Below, piece after piece: positions 40,495-47,368 of a stretch of DNA of 64,000 nucleotides. Both the position numbers and the translations under genes were made by a program. The notes beneath the pieces were generated by a model. That model worked only from the letters and a program-made list of their open reading frames with translations, had not been told where the DNA came from and made no database searches. Source of the DNA: Novosphingobium sp. NDB2Meth1 (GTDB lineage: Bacteria > Pseudomonadota > Alphaproteobacteria > Sphingomonadales > Sphingomonadaceae); the NCBI RefSeq assembly GCF_900117425.1, contig NZ_FPEH01000011.1, positions 806,001 to 870,000 on the forward strand, in the 5' to 3' direction. How positions within the stretch are numbered: position 1 is the first letter of the stretch; each line of letters begins with the position of its first letter.

Positions 40495-40949
40495 CCGTTC
40501 CGGCTCCCGCGGATTAGCGGCGCTGTCTGTTCGAGCGCCTTGATTTCATTCTGGATTGCGCGCTGCTGCTGGCGCAGATGGCCCAGCCGCGCGGTGTGGA
40601 CTTCCGGCCCGATGAGCAGCGAGCCGCCGATCTCGCGCACGAGCGGGTCCATCAGGTCGAGCCGCGCGGTCACCGCGATCAGCCCGAAAAAGCGGCTCAT
40701 CGGCACCTTGTGCTCAGTGCGTGCCGGGCTGGCGTAGGCGTCCAGCATCGCCTTGGTCACTTCGTCGCCCAGCAGCACGGTCATTTCGGCTGCGATCACT
40801 TCGCGTGGGCGACCGCAGCTCGCCAGGATCACGCCCACCGTGGCGCAGATGCGCGCCTCAAGCCCCGCCAGCGCGGCCGGGCCGGTCGCCATGGCGGGCG
40901 CGTCGAGGTCAAACGCCAACTGGCCGGGGTGAGCGCGCGCCTTAGGCAT
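40491..40949 (-). CDS. Conserved phage protein upstream of the transposase
   Basis: 152 aa. GLEARICATVGVILASCGRP, REVIAAEMTVLLGDEVTKAM and FFGLIAVTARLDLMDPLVRE, ending in a basic coil. It looks like a helical DNA-associated protein. Homologues, as I recall, occur beside transposase genes of Rhodobacter/Sphingomonas Mu-like phages. Role unknown. Confidence 0.65.
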   Translation of the reverse strand: MPKARAHPGQLAFDLDAPAMATGPAALAGLEARICATVGVILASCGRPREVIAAEMTVLLGDEVTKAMLDAYASPARTEHKVPMSRFFGLIAVTARLDLMDPLVREIGGSLLIGPEVHTARLGHLRQQQRAIQNEIKALEQTAPLIRGSRNG

Positions 40950-41148
40950 GGAATGCCCCCGCGCTGCGGCTCGAAGGGTCGTAGTAGGCCACCGGCTCGA
41001 AATCGACGCGCATGCCGGCGGTCGCCGGGTAGACGAAGGCTTTGCCGTTCCACCGGCCCAGCGCCATCTTCTGCCCGGCGCGCAGCAGCACGCTGCGGCC
41101 CGCGCGGGCGCCGTCGTCGATCGGCTGCCAGTTGAGGGCGGGCGTCAT
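40942..41148 (-). CDS. DUF551-like small protein
   Basis: 68 aa. MTPALNWQPIDDGARAGRSV, LLRAGQKMALGRWNGKAFVY and FEPVAYYDP follow the DUF551 pattern (W-x-P, variable middle, W...F, then P-x-x-YYDP). Common in phage early regions, function unknown. Confidence 0.6.
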   Translation of the reverse strand: MTPALNWQPIDDGARAGRSVLLRAGQKMALGRWNGKAFVYPATAGMRVDFEPVAYYDPSSRSAGAFHA

Positions 41149-41396
41149 GCGAGGCCGCTCCTGCGGATGAACGACGTCAGCTTCGTCGAGGTATCGCCTG
41201 CAGGGCGATGCGCGCAGCCGACTCCGCTGCGCGTGCCGCAGCGCGGGCAGGCCGTTTCGCCGTAAGCAGCTGCGGCGCGCCCGTGCGGTACGGGCCGGGT
41301 ATCGCCGCCGATCATCATGGCCTTTGCGACCCGGTCGGAGTGCTGTGCGGCCTCCGCGCGCGCCGCCTGGCGCAGGGCTTCGATGCGGTCTGTCAC
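41145..41396 (-). CDS. 83-aa protein with a C-terminal zinc-knuckle-like motif
   Basis: GTG-started with a GTGA overlap to the upstream stop. The first half is a basic helix (RIEALRQAARAEAAQHSDRV), and the second half has CPRCGTRSGVGCAHRPAGDT, a CxxC-x7-CxH arrangement resembling the zinc-binding helicase/primase-associated knuckle found in other phage early proteins. Confidence 0.55.
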   Translation of the reverse strand: MTDRIEALRQAARAEAAQHSDRVAKAMMIGGDTRPVPHGRAAAAYGETACPRCGTRSGVGCAHRPAGDTSTKLTSFIRRSGLA

Positions 41397-42202
41397 AGCG
41401 GGAATCCGTTGTGCTCTTGGCCGTGCAGGCGGCGTCCGGCTGCCTTCTTGCCAACCTTGCGGAACTCAATGCCGGACCAGCGGACGTCGTTGTCGACGTG
41501 AACCGGAAGCCATTCGCCCCATTGCTTGAAAAAGAACGGGACTCCCGCCGCCTCGCACTGGTCACGGAGGCTGATCACCCAATCCGGGTGCATCGGGCGA
41601 GCGTGAGGACCGCTTTCCCCGCCGACAATGACCCAGTCGAGAGCGGCGAGCCATTCGGGCCTAAGCACGACCGCGCCGAGCAGCGGCTCCATGCTCAGCC
41701 CGATCCACGGAATGCCGAGCCTGGCCTTGAGATCGATCAGACGCGGGATATCGCGGTCAGCCTCGTCCTGATTGACGACGCTGATGATCAGTCCGGCATG
41801 CTTTGGCCACTCACGGCCATCGAGCCGCTTCTCGACATAGGAGACGCGCTTGGTGACGATCTGGATATCAACCCCATGCGCGAAAGTGACGCCGCCCCAA
41901 GCCTCGTCAAACCACTCCTCCGGAACCTCCTTGTCAAAGAGGTCCGACATGCTCTGCAGGAAGACGCGGCGCCGACGGCCATGCTGCTGGTCGAACGCCG
42001 GCGCATTGTGGTGCAGCTTCCGAAGGGCAGTCCATGCAGACTTGACCTTCCGGCGGGGCACACCGACGCCGAAGAGCTGCTCGCCGACCCGCTTTGCCCA
42101 TGCCTCGGCGTAGCAATGCTCGCAGCCGAGGCTGACCTTGGAGCAGCCCCACCAGAAATTGATGGTCGCGTCTGTCCACTCGATTGCGGTCGTCTCAGCC
42201 AC
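41393..42202 (-). CDS. Phage Gp37/Gp68 family protein (DUF5131)
   Basis: 269 aa from GTG 42202 (ATG 42214 or 42220 also possible). IEWTDATINFWWGCSKVSLG begins the three-Cys motif C-x6-C-x2-C, completed by CEHCYAE. VFLQSMSDLFDKEVPEEWFD, WVIVGGESGPHARPMHPDWV and VPFFFKQWGEW complete the DUF5131 set. The family resembles a radical SAM-like barrel with its cluster cysteines. It is often found beside TcmP proteins; none is seen here. Biochemical role unknown. Confidence 0.85.
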   Translation of the reverse strand: MAETTAIEWTDATINFWWGCSKVSLGCEHCYAEAWAKRVGEQLFGVGVPRRKVKSAWTALRKLHHNAPAFDQQHGRRRRVFLQSMSDLFDKEVPEEWFDEAWGGVTFAHGVDIQIVTKRVSYVEKRLDGREWPKHAGLIISVVNQDEADRDIPRLIDLKARLGIPWIGLSMEPLLGAVVLRPEWLAALDWVIVGGESGPHARPMHPDWVISLRDQCEAAGVPFFFKQWGEWLPVHVDNDVRWSGIEFRKVGKKAAGRRLHGQEHNGFPL

Positions 42203-42371
42203 GCGCGCCCCCATCATCATTCGCCCGCGCGAGGCGCGGATCTTCGGAGCGGCGCGGACGGTCGACCAGGCGCACCGGCAGAACGGGCACGGTGCCCGTT
42301 CCCGGCGCATCGCCGATCAGCGCCGCGACGGCGCGCGGCGTAAGCGCGAAAGGTGCGGGCCGCAGGTTCAC
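42195..42371 (-). CDS. 58-aa small protein
   Basis: GTG 42371 overlaps the upstream stop (GTGA) and its TGA lies within the start region of the DUF5131 gene. The sequence begins VNLRPAPFALTPRAVAALIG and ends basic. No family recognised. It is supported by coupling only. Confidence 0.4.
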   Translation of the reverse strand: MNLRPAPFALTPRAVAALIGDAPGTGTVPVLPVRLVDRPRRSEDPRLARANDDGGARG

Positions 42372-42667
42372 CGCATCGCCTCCCCCAGCACGCGCTGGGC
42401 TTCGGCGATCGCCAGCAAGGCCTCGTCGATCGAGTGTGCGATTGCGCTGAGCAGGGTAGGCTGCTGCGCCGCAAGCGACTTCTCGATCCGGATCAGATCG
42501 TGCGCGATGCTGCGATCCAGCAGCGGGATTTCCTTGCCCGACTGGACCGGACCTGCCGGCCGCAGCGAGCCGTCGTCTTCAAGGATCAGATGCAGCGGGT
42601 ACCGCTCGATCTGGTCATAGGTCAGCGCGTCAATCGCGCGCGCCAGCGCTTCGCGAGCCTCGCGCAT
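42368..42667 (-). CDS. 99-aa protein of unknown function
   Basis: MREAREALARAIDALTYDQI, HLILEDDGSLRPAGPVQSGK and SIDEALLAIAEAQRVLGEAM. Mostly helical. ATG 42667 shares its A with the stop of the gene upstream (TGATG). No family recognised. Confidence 0.6.
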   Translation of the reverse strand: MREAREALARAIDALTYDQIERYPLHLILEDDGSLRPAGPVQSGKEIPLLDRSIAHDLIRIEKSLAAQQPTLLSAIAHSIDEALLAIAEAQRVLGEAMR

Positions 42668-42918
42668 CAGGCCATGCTCCCCTGCTTGTACCAGAGCGCC
42701 AGCGGCTCGCCCTCTTCGAGCAACGAAGCGGGAATGACCGGAGCATTCATGCGCGCCTGCAGGCGGCGGTTCGCCTCTTCCCAGCGGGCGCGCGCGGCGC
42801 GCTGCTGCAGCACGGCCTCGGCCTCGCGCGGCGTGACGCGCAGCTCGAGCGCCAGTTCCATAACCTTGCGGTGGTGGCGGAGTTTGTCGGCAAGGGATGT
42901 TGAACGGGATTGGGCCAT
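42667..42918 (-). CDS. 83-aa helical protein of unknown function
   Basis: MAQSRSTSLADKLRHHRKVM, then ELALELRVTPREAEAVLQQR and ARWEEANRRLQARMNAPV. Long basic helices suggest nucleic acid contact. TGATG overlaps occur at both ends. Confidence 0.6.
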   Translation of the reverse strand: MAQSRSTSLADKLRHHRKVMELALELRVTPREAEAVLQQRAARARWEEANRRLQARMNAPVIPASLLEEGEPLALWYKQGSMA

Positions 42919-43325
42919 CAGTTCGGCTCCCAGCGGATAACGTGCCCGATGAACTGGCCCGGGCCGTGGTGACGCATCCAGAAGTTGCCCATCGCCCGGC
43001 GCGCGCTGATCTCGCCGTGCCCGGTGAAACCGTCGGCAATGGCGAAGCGCTCGATCGCGCGGTCATTGAGTAGGTAATCTCCGCCTACATTGATCGAGGC
43101 GATCCGATCGGGATGATTGGCATCGACCTCGATCACGATCAGCGAGACCTCGGTGCAGATCGGGTCCGGGATGATCTTGCGGCAGTGCTTGGTGCGCATG
43201 CCGGTGTAGAGCTGCAGCCGCTCGCCAGCGCGCGGCGGACGCTTCCGGCCCGCGCGCACCGTCTGGCGCTTGATCCCGGCCACGATTGGCGGCGCGAACT
43301 GCGCCTTGAAGCTCAGTGCGACCAT
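42918..43325 (-). CDS. ASCH/PUA-like domain protein
   Basis: 135 aa. LSFKAQFAPPIVAGIKRQTV, then KRPPRAGERLQLYTGMRTKH with CRKII, follows the ASCH pattern (F-x3-I-x2-G-K-QT-x-R, then G-D/E-x-L-x-L-Y). ASCH domains are RNA- or nucleotide-binding beta barrels. GNFWMRHHGPGQFIGHVIRW near the end is conserved in phage members. Target unknown. Confidence 0.7.
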   Translation of the reverse strand: MVALSFKAQFAPPIVAGIKRQTVRAGRKRPPRAGERLQLYTGMRTKHCRKIIPDPICTEVSLIVIEVDANHPDRIASINVGGDYLLNDRAIERFAIADGFTGHGEISARRAMGNFWMRHHGPGQFIGHVIRWEPN

Positions 43326-43630
43326 CAGACGCGCTCCCCACTGAAGAGCATCGCCCGCTGTCCGACCATCGGCGCTGCGTAGAGTGGCGTTCCGTTGATC
43401 GAGGGAACTGTGACAGGCGTAAGCAGCTTGATCGCGCGGTCGCGGTACCGCAGGCGGCTGATCGCGCCGCGCTCTTCCATGCGGTCGAGCAGGGCGACGA
43501 TGGCCGACTTGGATCGGCAACCGATGCCGCGCGCGCACTCCTGCATCGTCGGCGAAACGCCGCCGTGAGCGGCCTGATAACCGGCGATGAAGCGCAGCAG
43601 CGCTGCCTGCTGTTCGGTGAGCCCCATCAT
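43325..43630 (-). CDS. LexA-type winged-helix DNA-binding protein
   Basis: 101 aa. GLTEQQAALLRFIAGYQAAH, GVSPTMQECARGIGCRSKSA and VALLDRMEERGAISRLRYRD match the LexA N-terminal winged helix. No protease domain is present. It may regulate early phage genes. Start 43630 overlaps the upstream stop. Confidence 0.75.
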   Translation of the reverse strand: MMGLTEQQAALLRFIAGYQAAHGGVSPTMQECARGIGCRSKSAIVALLDRMEERGAISRLRYRDRAIKLLTPVTVPSINGTPLYAAPMVGQRAMLFSGERV

Positions 43631-43899
43631 GCCGCACGCTCCTGCTGGATGGCGCGGAGCAGTTGCGCGCTGGCGGCGGCAGTTTTCCGGTCGCTTGTGC
43701 GCTGATCGGCGGCGCCGTCGTAGTAGATGATCAGGTTGCGCACCCGGTCGACCGGCTTGCCCAGCTCGCGCGCGATCCTGGCGATCGGCATGCCGGCATC
43801 CCACCGATCCATGATCGCCAGTTCATTCGGCGTAAGGCCGCGGTGGAACTCGCCGGCGCCGCGCGATTGCGCCGCGCAGCCGCGGGGGGCACCGCGCAT
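43627..43899 (-). CDS. HTH protein of unknown target
   Basis: 90 aa from ATG 43899. LTPNELAIMDRWDAGMPIAR followed by IARELGKPVDRVRNLIIYYD is a helix-turn-helix resembling those of sigma region 4 and GcrA-like proteins. The tail is helical and basic. Coupled on both sides by TGATG and ATGA overlaps. Confidence 0.65.
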   Translation of the reverse strand: MRGAPRGCAAQSRGAGEFHRGLTPNELAIMDRWDAGMPIARIARELGKPVDRVRNLIIYYDGAADQRTSDRKTAAASAQLLRAIQQERAA

Positions 43900-44954
43900 C
43901 ACCGCTTCCCCTCGATCTCGGCGATCCGCGCGTCGATCGCATCACGGACCGCTGACAGCGCCGAAGGCTTGATCATCCCGGCCAGCGAAGGCGCGAAGCT
44001 GATCCAGGTCGAGGGCGTGAGCCGCTCCAGATTGCTGGTGGCGCGGGTGAGCAGCTTGCTCTCGCCTTCCAGCTGATCCGCCGCGCGCAGGCCCTTGGAT
44101 GTCGAGAAGCCGAGCGCGACAAGCGCTTCCTCCGCCGTCTTCGCCTCGGGGTTCTGCGCCAGCCACTTGAGCGCCGCCTGCCGCACCGGCTCGTTCTTGG
44201 CGGCGAGCTGCAGCAGGGCGTCGGCGTTGGAGGCGATGCGGCAATGCGCGATCGCCTCGACCTCCGCGCGGAACGGCTTGATCAGCGCGCGATAGATGGT
44301 GAGGAGACGGTCCATCTTCTTGAAGTGCAGGCCAAATTCCTCGGCGACTTCGGCGCGCCAGCCGTAGTGCCCGCCAACTGCCGAGACATCGGCAGCGACT
44401 TCCTCTTTCGGCGGCTGCGGGCTGGTCGGAGGGGCAACTTGCTCCGACTTGGGAGCCTTGGCGAGGAGTGCCTCCTGCGCGGGCGTGAGTTCGACCTTCG
44501 ACGCTTTGGACAAATTTGTCCAAAGCGTGCCCAGCGCCTTGTCACTCTCGACGCCAGCCGCCTTGAGTGCCCGCTCCCGCACAATTTCAGCGCGCCGGCC
44601 AACGAACGCCGCGCGCTCCAGCACGGTCATATCGCGCCGGTCGATCTGCTCCGCCGTCTGCATGCGCAGCAGTTCGTCGTTGCTGCCCGAAACCACGCGC
44701 GCCAGCACTTCGACGCCCAGCGCGGCGCAGGCCGCAAGCCGGTGCCGGCCATAGACCAGGCGATAGCGCCGGTCCTTTGCGCGCGGCGCCGGCGGCGCGA
44801 TCATGATCGGCTCCTGCTGCCCGTCGCTGGCGATCACATCCGCCAGCGCCTCCGCTTCGGCGGGATAGAAGAACCCGATCCGCTCAAGGCCATCGGGGTC
44901 GATCTGGTCAGTAGGCAGGCGCAGCACTGCGCCCTGTTCGGCGGCGCTGTTCAT
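43899..44954 (-). CDS. ParB/Spo0J-like nuclease-fold protein
   Basis: 351 aa. LPTDQIDPDGLERIGFFYPA, then YRLVYGRHRLAACAALGVE (GRHR box) and AEQIDRRDMTVLERAAFVGR are the ParB/RepB N-terminal CTPase/nuclease-fold signature. The middle and C-terminal parts are helical and variable. Phage ParB-like proteins occur in the early region of Mu-like phages of this group. Whether it is a partition protein or a nuclease is not clear. Confidence 0.8.
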   Translation of the reverse strand: MNSAAEQGAVLRLPTDQIDPDGLERIGFFYPAEAEALADVIASDGQQEPIMIAPPAPRAKDRRYRLVYGRHRLAACAALGVEVLARVVSGSNDELLRMQTAEQIDRRDMTVLERAAFVGRRAEIVRERALKAAGVESDKALGTLWTNLSKASKVELTPAQEALLAKAPKSEQVAPPTSPQPPKEEVAADVSAVGGHYGWRAEVAEEFGLHFKKMDRLLTIYRALIKPFRAEVEAIAHCRIASNADALLQLAAKNEPVRQAALKWLAQNPEAKTAEEALVALGFSTSKGLRAADQLEGESKLLTRATSNLERLTPSTWISFAPSLAGMIKPSALSAVRDAIDARIAEIEGKR

Positions 44955-45400
44955 TTCGCGCCCCCATCAAAACGATGCGGGACCTGCGCTTCGCAGGTAC
45001 CATCGCCGTCAGCATCAACAGCGGAGACGCCATCATGGCCGAAATCAGCCAGGACCAGTTCGACGAACTCAAGGATCGACTTGAGGCCCTGCATCAGTTC
45101 GTGATGGCTCACGTCATCGCAGGCGATACGCTCAATCGCACACTGGGCGATGATACCGTGGTGATAGCGCGAGAGCGTCGGCGCCTGCTCGCCCGCAAGC
45201 ACCCGCGGGCGTCCATCTTTCTCGATATGTACATCGAAGAATTTGCTGGGAGCCGCCTGCCGGATGGCATGGTCCCAGACTAGCTTGCGCCGTCGTGCAA
45301 CGATCCGCGCCCCTTCGGGATCGGCAAAGCCATGATCCTCGACGAAGCGAAGCTTGCCGATTGCAGCGAAGAGGCTGCCGCCATCTTTCGCCCCGCTCAT
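44951..45400 (-). CDS. 149-aa protein between ner and parB
   Basis: MSGAKDGGSLFAAIGKLRFV, then DHGFADPEGARIVARRRKLV and HHELMQGLKSILEFVELVLA. ATGA overlaps at both ends (Ner-like stop and ParB start) support this minus-strand reading, although a plausible plus-strand gene lies fully inside it (45035-45283). No family recognised. Confidence 0.6.
   Translation of the reverse strand: MSGAKDGGSLFAAIGKLRFVEDHGFADPEGARIVARRRKLVWDHAIRQAAPSKFFDVHIEKDGRPRVLAGEQAPTLSRYHHGIIAQCAIERIACDDVSHHELMQGLKSILEFVELVLADFGHDGVSAVDADGDGTCEAQVPHRFDGGAK
45035..45283 (+). CDS. Antisense 82-aa ORF inside the ner-parB region
   Basis: MAEISQDQFDELKDRLEALH followed by QFVMAHVIAGDTLNRTLGDD. It reads like a natural helical protein, has GGAGA 8 nt before its ATG, and mostly G/C at third positions. 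It is entirely antisense to the 149-aa gene, whose couplings on both sides favour the minus strand. One of the two is probably a shadow, or both are used in different states. Confidence 0.3.
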   Translation: MAEISQDQFDELKDRLEALHQFVMAHVIAGDTLNRTLGDDTVVIARERRRLLARKHPRASIFLDMYIEEFAGSRLPDGMVPD

Positions 45401-45669
45401 GCCGCTACGCTCCGATCGGAGCGCAAACTGGATTGACGGTTTTTGTCTCCACTTTTGTGGATAACGCCGGTAGTGATCACAAGGTGAGCAGGATCGATGC
45501 CCAACTCCTTGGCCACAGCCGCATGAACGTTGCGGCTCGTTCTTCCTCTCAAGAGGTCGCGAAGCTGCGTGCCAGCGAACCCCATCGCGGCCTGCGCGGC
45601 TTCCACAGAGCCGTATTTTTTGCGGAGCGCCGCTTTGACGTCTTCTTTGTGAACCCGTGTTGTTGCCAT
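45397..45669 (-). CDS. ner: Ner-like early regulator
   Basis: 90 aa. VHKEDVKAALRKKYGSVEAA, QAAMGFAGTQLRDLLRGRTS and NVHAAVAKELGIDPAHLV form a helix-turn-helix of the Ner/Nlp type, and the gene is the first of the early operon, divergent from the repressor. Mu Ner turns down the early and repressor promoters. Its ATG at 45669 abuts the repressor side with no gap except the operator region. Confidence 0.75.
   Translation of the reverse strand: MATTRVHKEDVKAALRKKYGSVEAAQAAMGFAGTQLRDLLRGRTSRNVHAAVAKELGIDPAHLVITTGVIHKSGDKNRQSSLRSDRSVAA
45449..45460. promoter_or_regulatory. Outlying repressor-type operator inside ner
   Basis: CCACTTTTGTGG, a 12-bp near-palindrome of the same CCWCT-NN-AGWGG type as the three sites at 45696-45746. 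It lies within the 3' part of the Ner-like gene, about 240 bp away, where it could allow DNA looping. Confidence 0.5.
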
Positions 45670-45695
45670 GGTTAAGCGCTCGACGTTCGATGAAT

Positions 45696-45746
45696 CCTCT
45701 ATAGGGGATATATCGCCACAAAAGAGGATGCAAGCCACTTTAGTGG
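45696..45746. promoter_or_regulatory. Repressor operator array over the early promoter
   Basis: Three 12-bp sites: CCTCTATAGGGG (45696-45707), CCACAAAAGAGG (45716-45727) and CCACTTTAGTGG (45735-45746), starting 20 and 19 bp apart (about two helical turns). On the minus strand a TTGCAT -35-like box (45733-45728) followed by TATATC/TATCCC lies between them, giving a likely early promoter. The sites also precede and overlap the repressor start, so it may be autoregulated. Confidence 0.65.
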
Positions 45747-46513
45747 AAGGCATCGGATATCGCTTGCGCGACGCCCTTGGCGGGCGGACGTATCAGTGGC
45801 TGAGTGATGCAACCGGCATCTCAACCAGTATGCTCAGCGACTACGGGAAAGGCGCGAAGACGCCTGGCGCGGACAAAGCGGTCCTTATTGCCGACGCGTT
45901 GGGTGTTGAAATTTCCTGGCTTTTGACTGGCAGAGGCAGCAGGACCGGACGCTACTTCCTGCCTAGTGATATTGTCGACCAGTATGGGCTGATGCCCGGA
46001 TCGTCTTTGCGAGACCCCAATTCGTCTCTTCCGCCGGACGAGGTCGGCACGGGCTCGCTTCAGCGAGATCGGCCTCTAACAGATCGCGATGCTGACCTAG
46101 ATGCCGACTTGGTCGAGATCGATCAGGTTGATCTACGCTTCGGCATGGGAGCGACCTACCTCGACGGCCCCGTGGAGAGCGAGAAGAGGGTGTTCTCCCG
46201 CTCTTGGCTGCGCAACTTCACCCGGGCCGCGCCCGAGCAGCTTTTCTGGACGCTGGGCGATGGCGACTCGATGGAGCCGACGATCCGGAGCGGGGAAGTG
46301 ATCTTGATCGATCGCTCTCAGACGTCGCTGCGCTCTGCCGATGCCATCTGGGCGGTCACCATCGGCGATATTGCCCAGGTCAAGCGCCTGCGCCCTCGCG
46401 CCAGCGGCGCGGTTGAGATATTGAGCGACAACGCGGCCGTCCCGCCCGATGTCGCCGTTGACGGCGAGCTCCACATCATAGGGCGCGTCGTCGCCGTTGT
46501 TCGGAGGCTCTGA
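45728..46513 (+). CDS. Phage repressor, XRE HTH plus S24 peptidase-like domain
   Basis: About 261 aa from ATG 45728 (ATG 45668 also in frame, but it would place operators inside the gene). The N-terminal HTH is YRLRDALGGRTYQWLSDATG with ISTSMLSDYGKG. The C-terminal S24 domain has GDGDSMEPTI (Ser181) and DIAQVKRLR (Lys219) as a possible Ser/Lys pair. I see no clear Ala-Gly cleavage site. It keeps lysogeny by binding the CCWCT operators. Followed by the lipoprotein with a TGATG overlap. Confidence 0.85.
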   Translation: MQATLVEGIGYRLRDALGGRTYQWLSDATGISTSMLSDYGKGAKTPGADKAVLIADALGVEISWLLTGRGSRTGRYFLPSDIVDQYGLMPGSSLRDPNSSLPPDEVGTGSLQRDRPLTDRDADLDADLVEIDQVDLRFGMGATYLDGPVESEKRVFSRSWLRNFTRAAPEQLFWTLGDGDSMEPTIRSGEVILIDRSQTSLRSADAIWAVTIGDIAQVKRLRPRASGAVEILSDNAAVPPDVAVDGELHIIGRVVAVVRRL

Positions 46514-46950
46514 TGCGATCCAGATTTCTGCCTTTCTGGCTTTCTGGCCTCGCGTTGGGGCTGGCATCCTGCGGCCAGTCATCTTCGCGGGCACCAGCAG
46601 AGACGGGCCCAACAGACACCTCCTCTGCTGAAAGTGTTGCCCCGTCTCCATCGGTGCCGGCGCCAGATGTCGAAGGCGCAGAGGCAGCAATTAGAGCGGA
46701 AAAGAAGGTCATCGACCTGGTCTATCAGCCGAACGAGCCAGTGCAGTGGCTGATCGGCGTGAAGGACGACGGGTCACCTCGCTTCGGATACGCTGAGTAC
46801 ATCTGCAATCTGCTCGGCGATCACCAGTTCCCAATGAAGGGGACATGGGTACGCATTGTCGACTATCGCCGGTTCATGCATGACGGCGATCATCATGCCG
46901 CCAGCCTTGGGTCTGTCGACTGCGGCAGCGGCCAGCATATGGTGCCATGA
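46513..46950 (+). CDS. Prophage lipoprotein co-expressed with the repressor
   Basis: 145 aa. A signal peptide (RFLPFWLSGLALGLASCG) ends in the lipobox LASC, with acylation expected at Cys20. A Ser/Pro/Thr/Ala-rich linker (about 22-56) is followed by a globular part YQPNEPVQWLIGVKDDGSPR, YICNLLGD, VDCGSG. The A of its ATG is shared with the repressor stop, so it is made in lysogens. It may change the cell surface or block superinfection. The globular part is not recognised. Confidence 0.7.
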   Translation: MRSRFLPFWLSGLALGLASCGQSSSRAPAETGPTDTSSAESVAPSPSVPAPDVEGAEAAIRAEKKVIDLVYQPNEPVQWLIGVKDDGSPRFGYAEYICNLLGDHQFPMKGTWVRIVDYRRFMHDGDHHAASLGSVDCGSGQHMVP

Positions 46951-47351
46951 GCGGGCAGGAATTTTGTCGCAGTTCGCAGTGGCCTGAGATTGCCCCGACC
47001 TCGCAAAGTCTCCGATTTCCGGGCATTTTGCGGTTCATTAAACTGCGACACGCGCGTCCACATGTGTTTTTGGGGGCGTCGGCGCCGCGGAACTTGCCGG
47101 ATCAGCTGAAGCGCCCGGTTTCAGGGCCTTTTGAGCACCATCTAAGGATCCTCTCAGTGCCCTCTTAGAACCGTTGTAGAGGCCTCGATTATCGTCTAAA
47201 TCGAAATCGCTCTAGACAGTCTCGTTGCCGGCGCGATTTTGGCCTCAAACCGTGAAGACGCCGATTTTTGGGGCGTTTCATCCCACGGAGTGCCGAGATG
47301 TCCCGAGAAATCCCGGCTTACGGCCACTCCAGCCTGTCTTGTCTTATATCA
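46951..47351. other. Phage left-end region with transposase sites L1 and L2
   Basis: About 400 bp without a convincing gene. L1, GACAAGACAGGCTGGAG (minus strand, 47343-47327), matches the right-end sites and begins 8 bp from the CA end. A weaker L2, AACGAGACTGTCTAGAG (47226-47210), matches L1 at 12 of 17 positions. A 10-bp inverted repeat TGTCGCAGTT (46965-46974) and AACTGCGACA (47041-47050) lies near the lipoprotein gene. An open frame at 46947-47168 is not supported. Confidence 0.7.
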
Positions 47352-47356
47352 GCTAG
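47352..47356. repeat. Target-site duplication, right copy
   Basis: GCTAG directly after the CA of the prophage end, identical to 6254-6258. The reconstructed empty site reads CCGCGCTAG joined to CGTGGCAAGGTG. Confidence 0.9.
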
Positions 47357-47368
47357 CGTGGCAAGGTG

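Larger units (their letters stand above)
6259..47351 (-). mobile_element. Complete Mu-like transposable prophage (41,093 bp)
   Basis: The element starts TGAAGCGCGACAAGAG and ends CTTATATCA, so both ends are 5'-TG. GCTAG is duplicated on either side, and both ends carry GACAAGA-N5-CTGGAG transposase-type sites. It encodes MuA and MuB homologues, a repressor and Ner-like pair, GemA, a Mor-like activator, terminase, portal, head, contractile tail, baseplate and fibre genes. Gene order follows Mu, with gpG moved between gp36 and gp37. The phage genome reads from 47351 (left end) to 6259 (right end). No gene for integration or morphogenesis is visibly broken, so it may be inducible. Confidence 0.95.

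Noticed and set aside
45668..45727. ATG 45668 as repressor start
   Set aside because: No ribosome site, and the operators and early promoter would then lie inside the repressor gene, with its ATG overlapping the ner ATG. Kept as an alternative only.
46947..47168. 73-aa plus-strand frame after the lipoprotein
   Set aside because: Although its ATG overlaps the lipoprotein stop, the sequence has no protein-like pattern and runs through the left-end inverted repeat.
6259..47351. CRISPR array or toxin-antitoxin pair within the prophage
   Set aside because: Looked for regularly spaced repeats and coupled small toxin genes; none seen.
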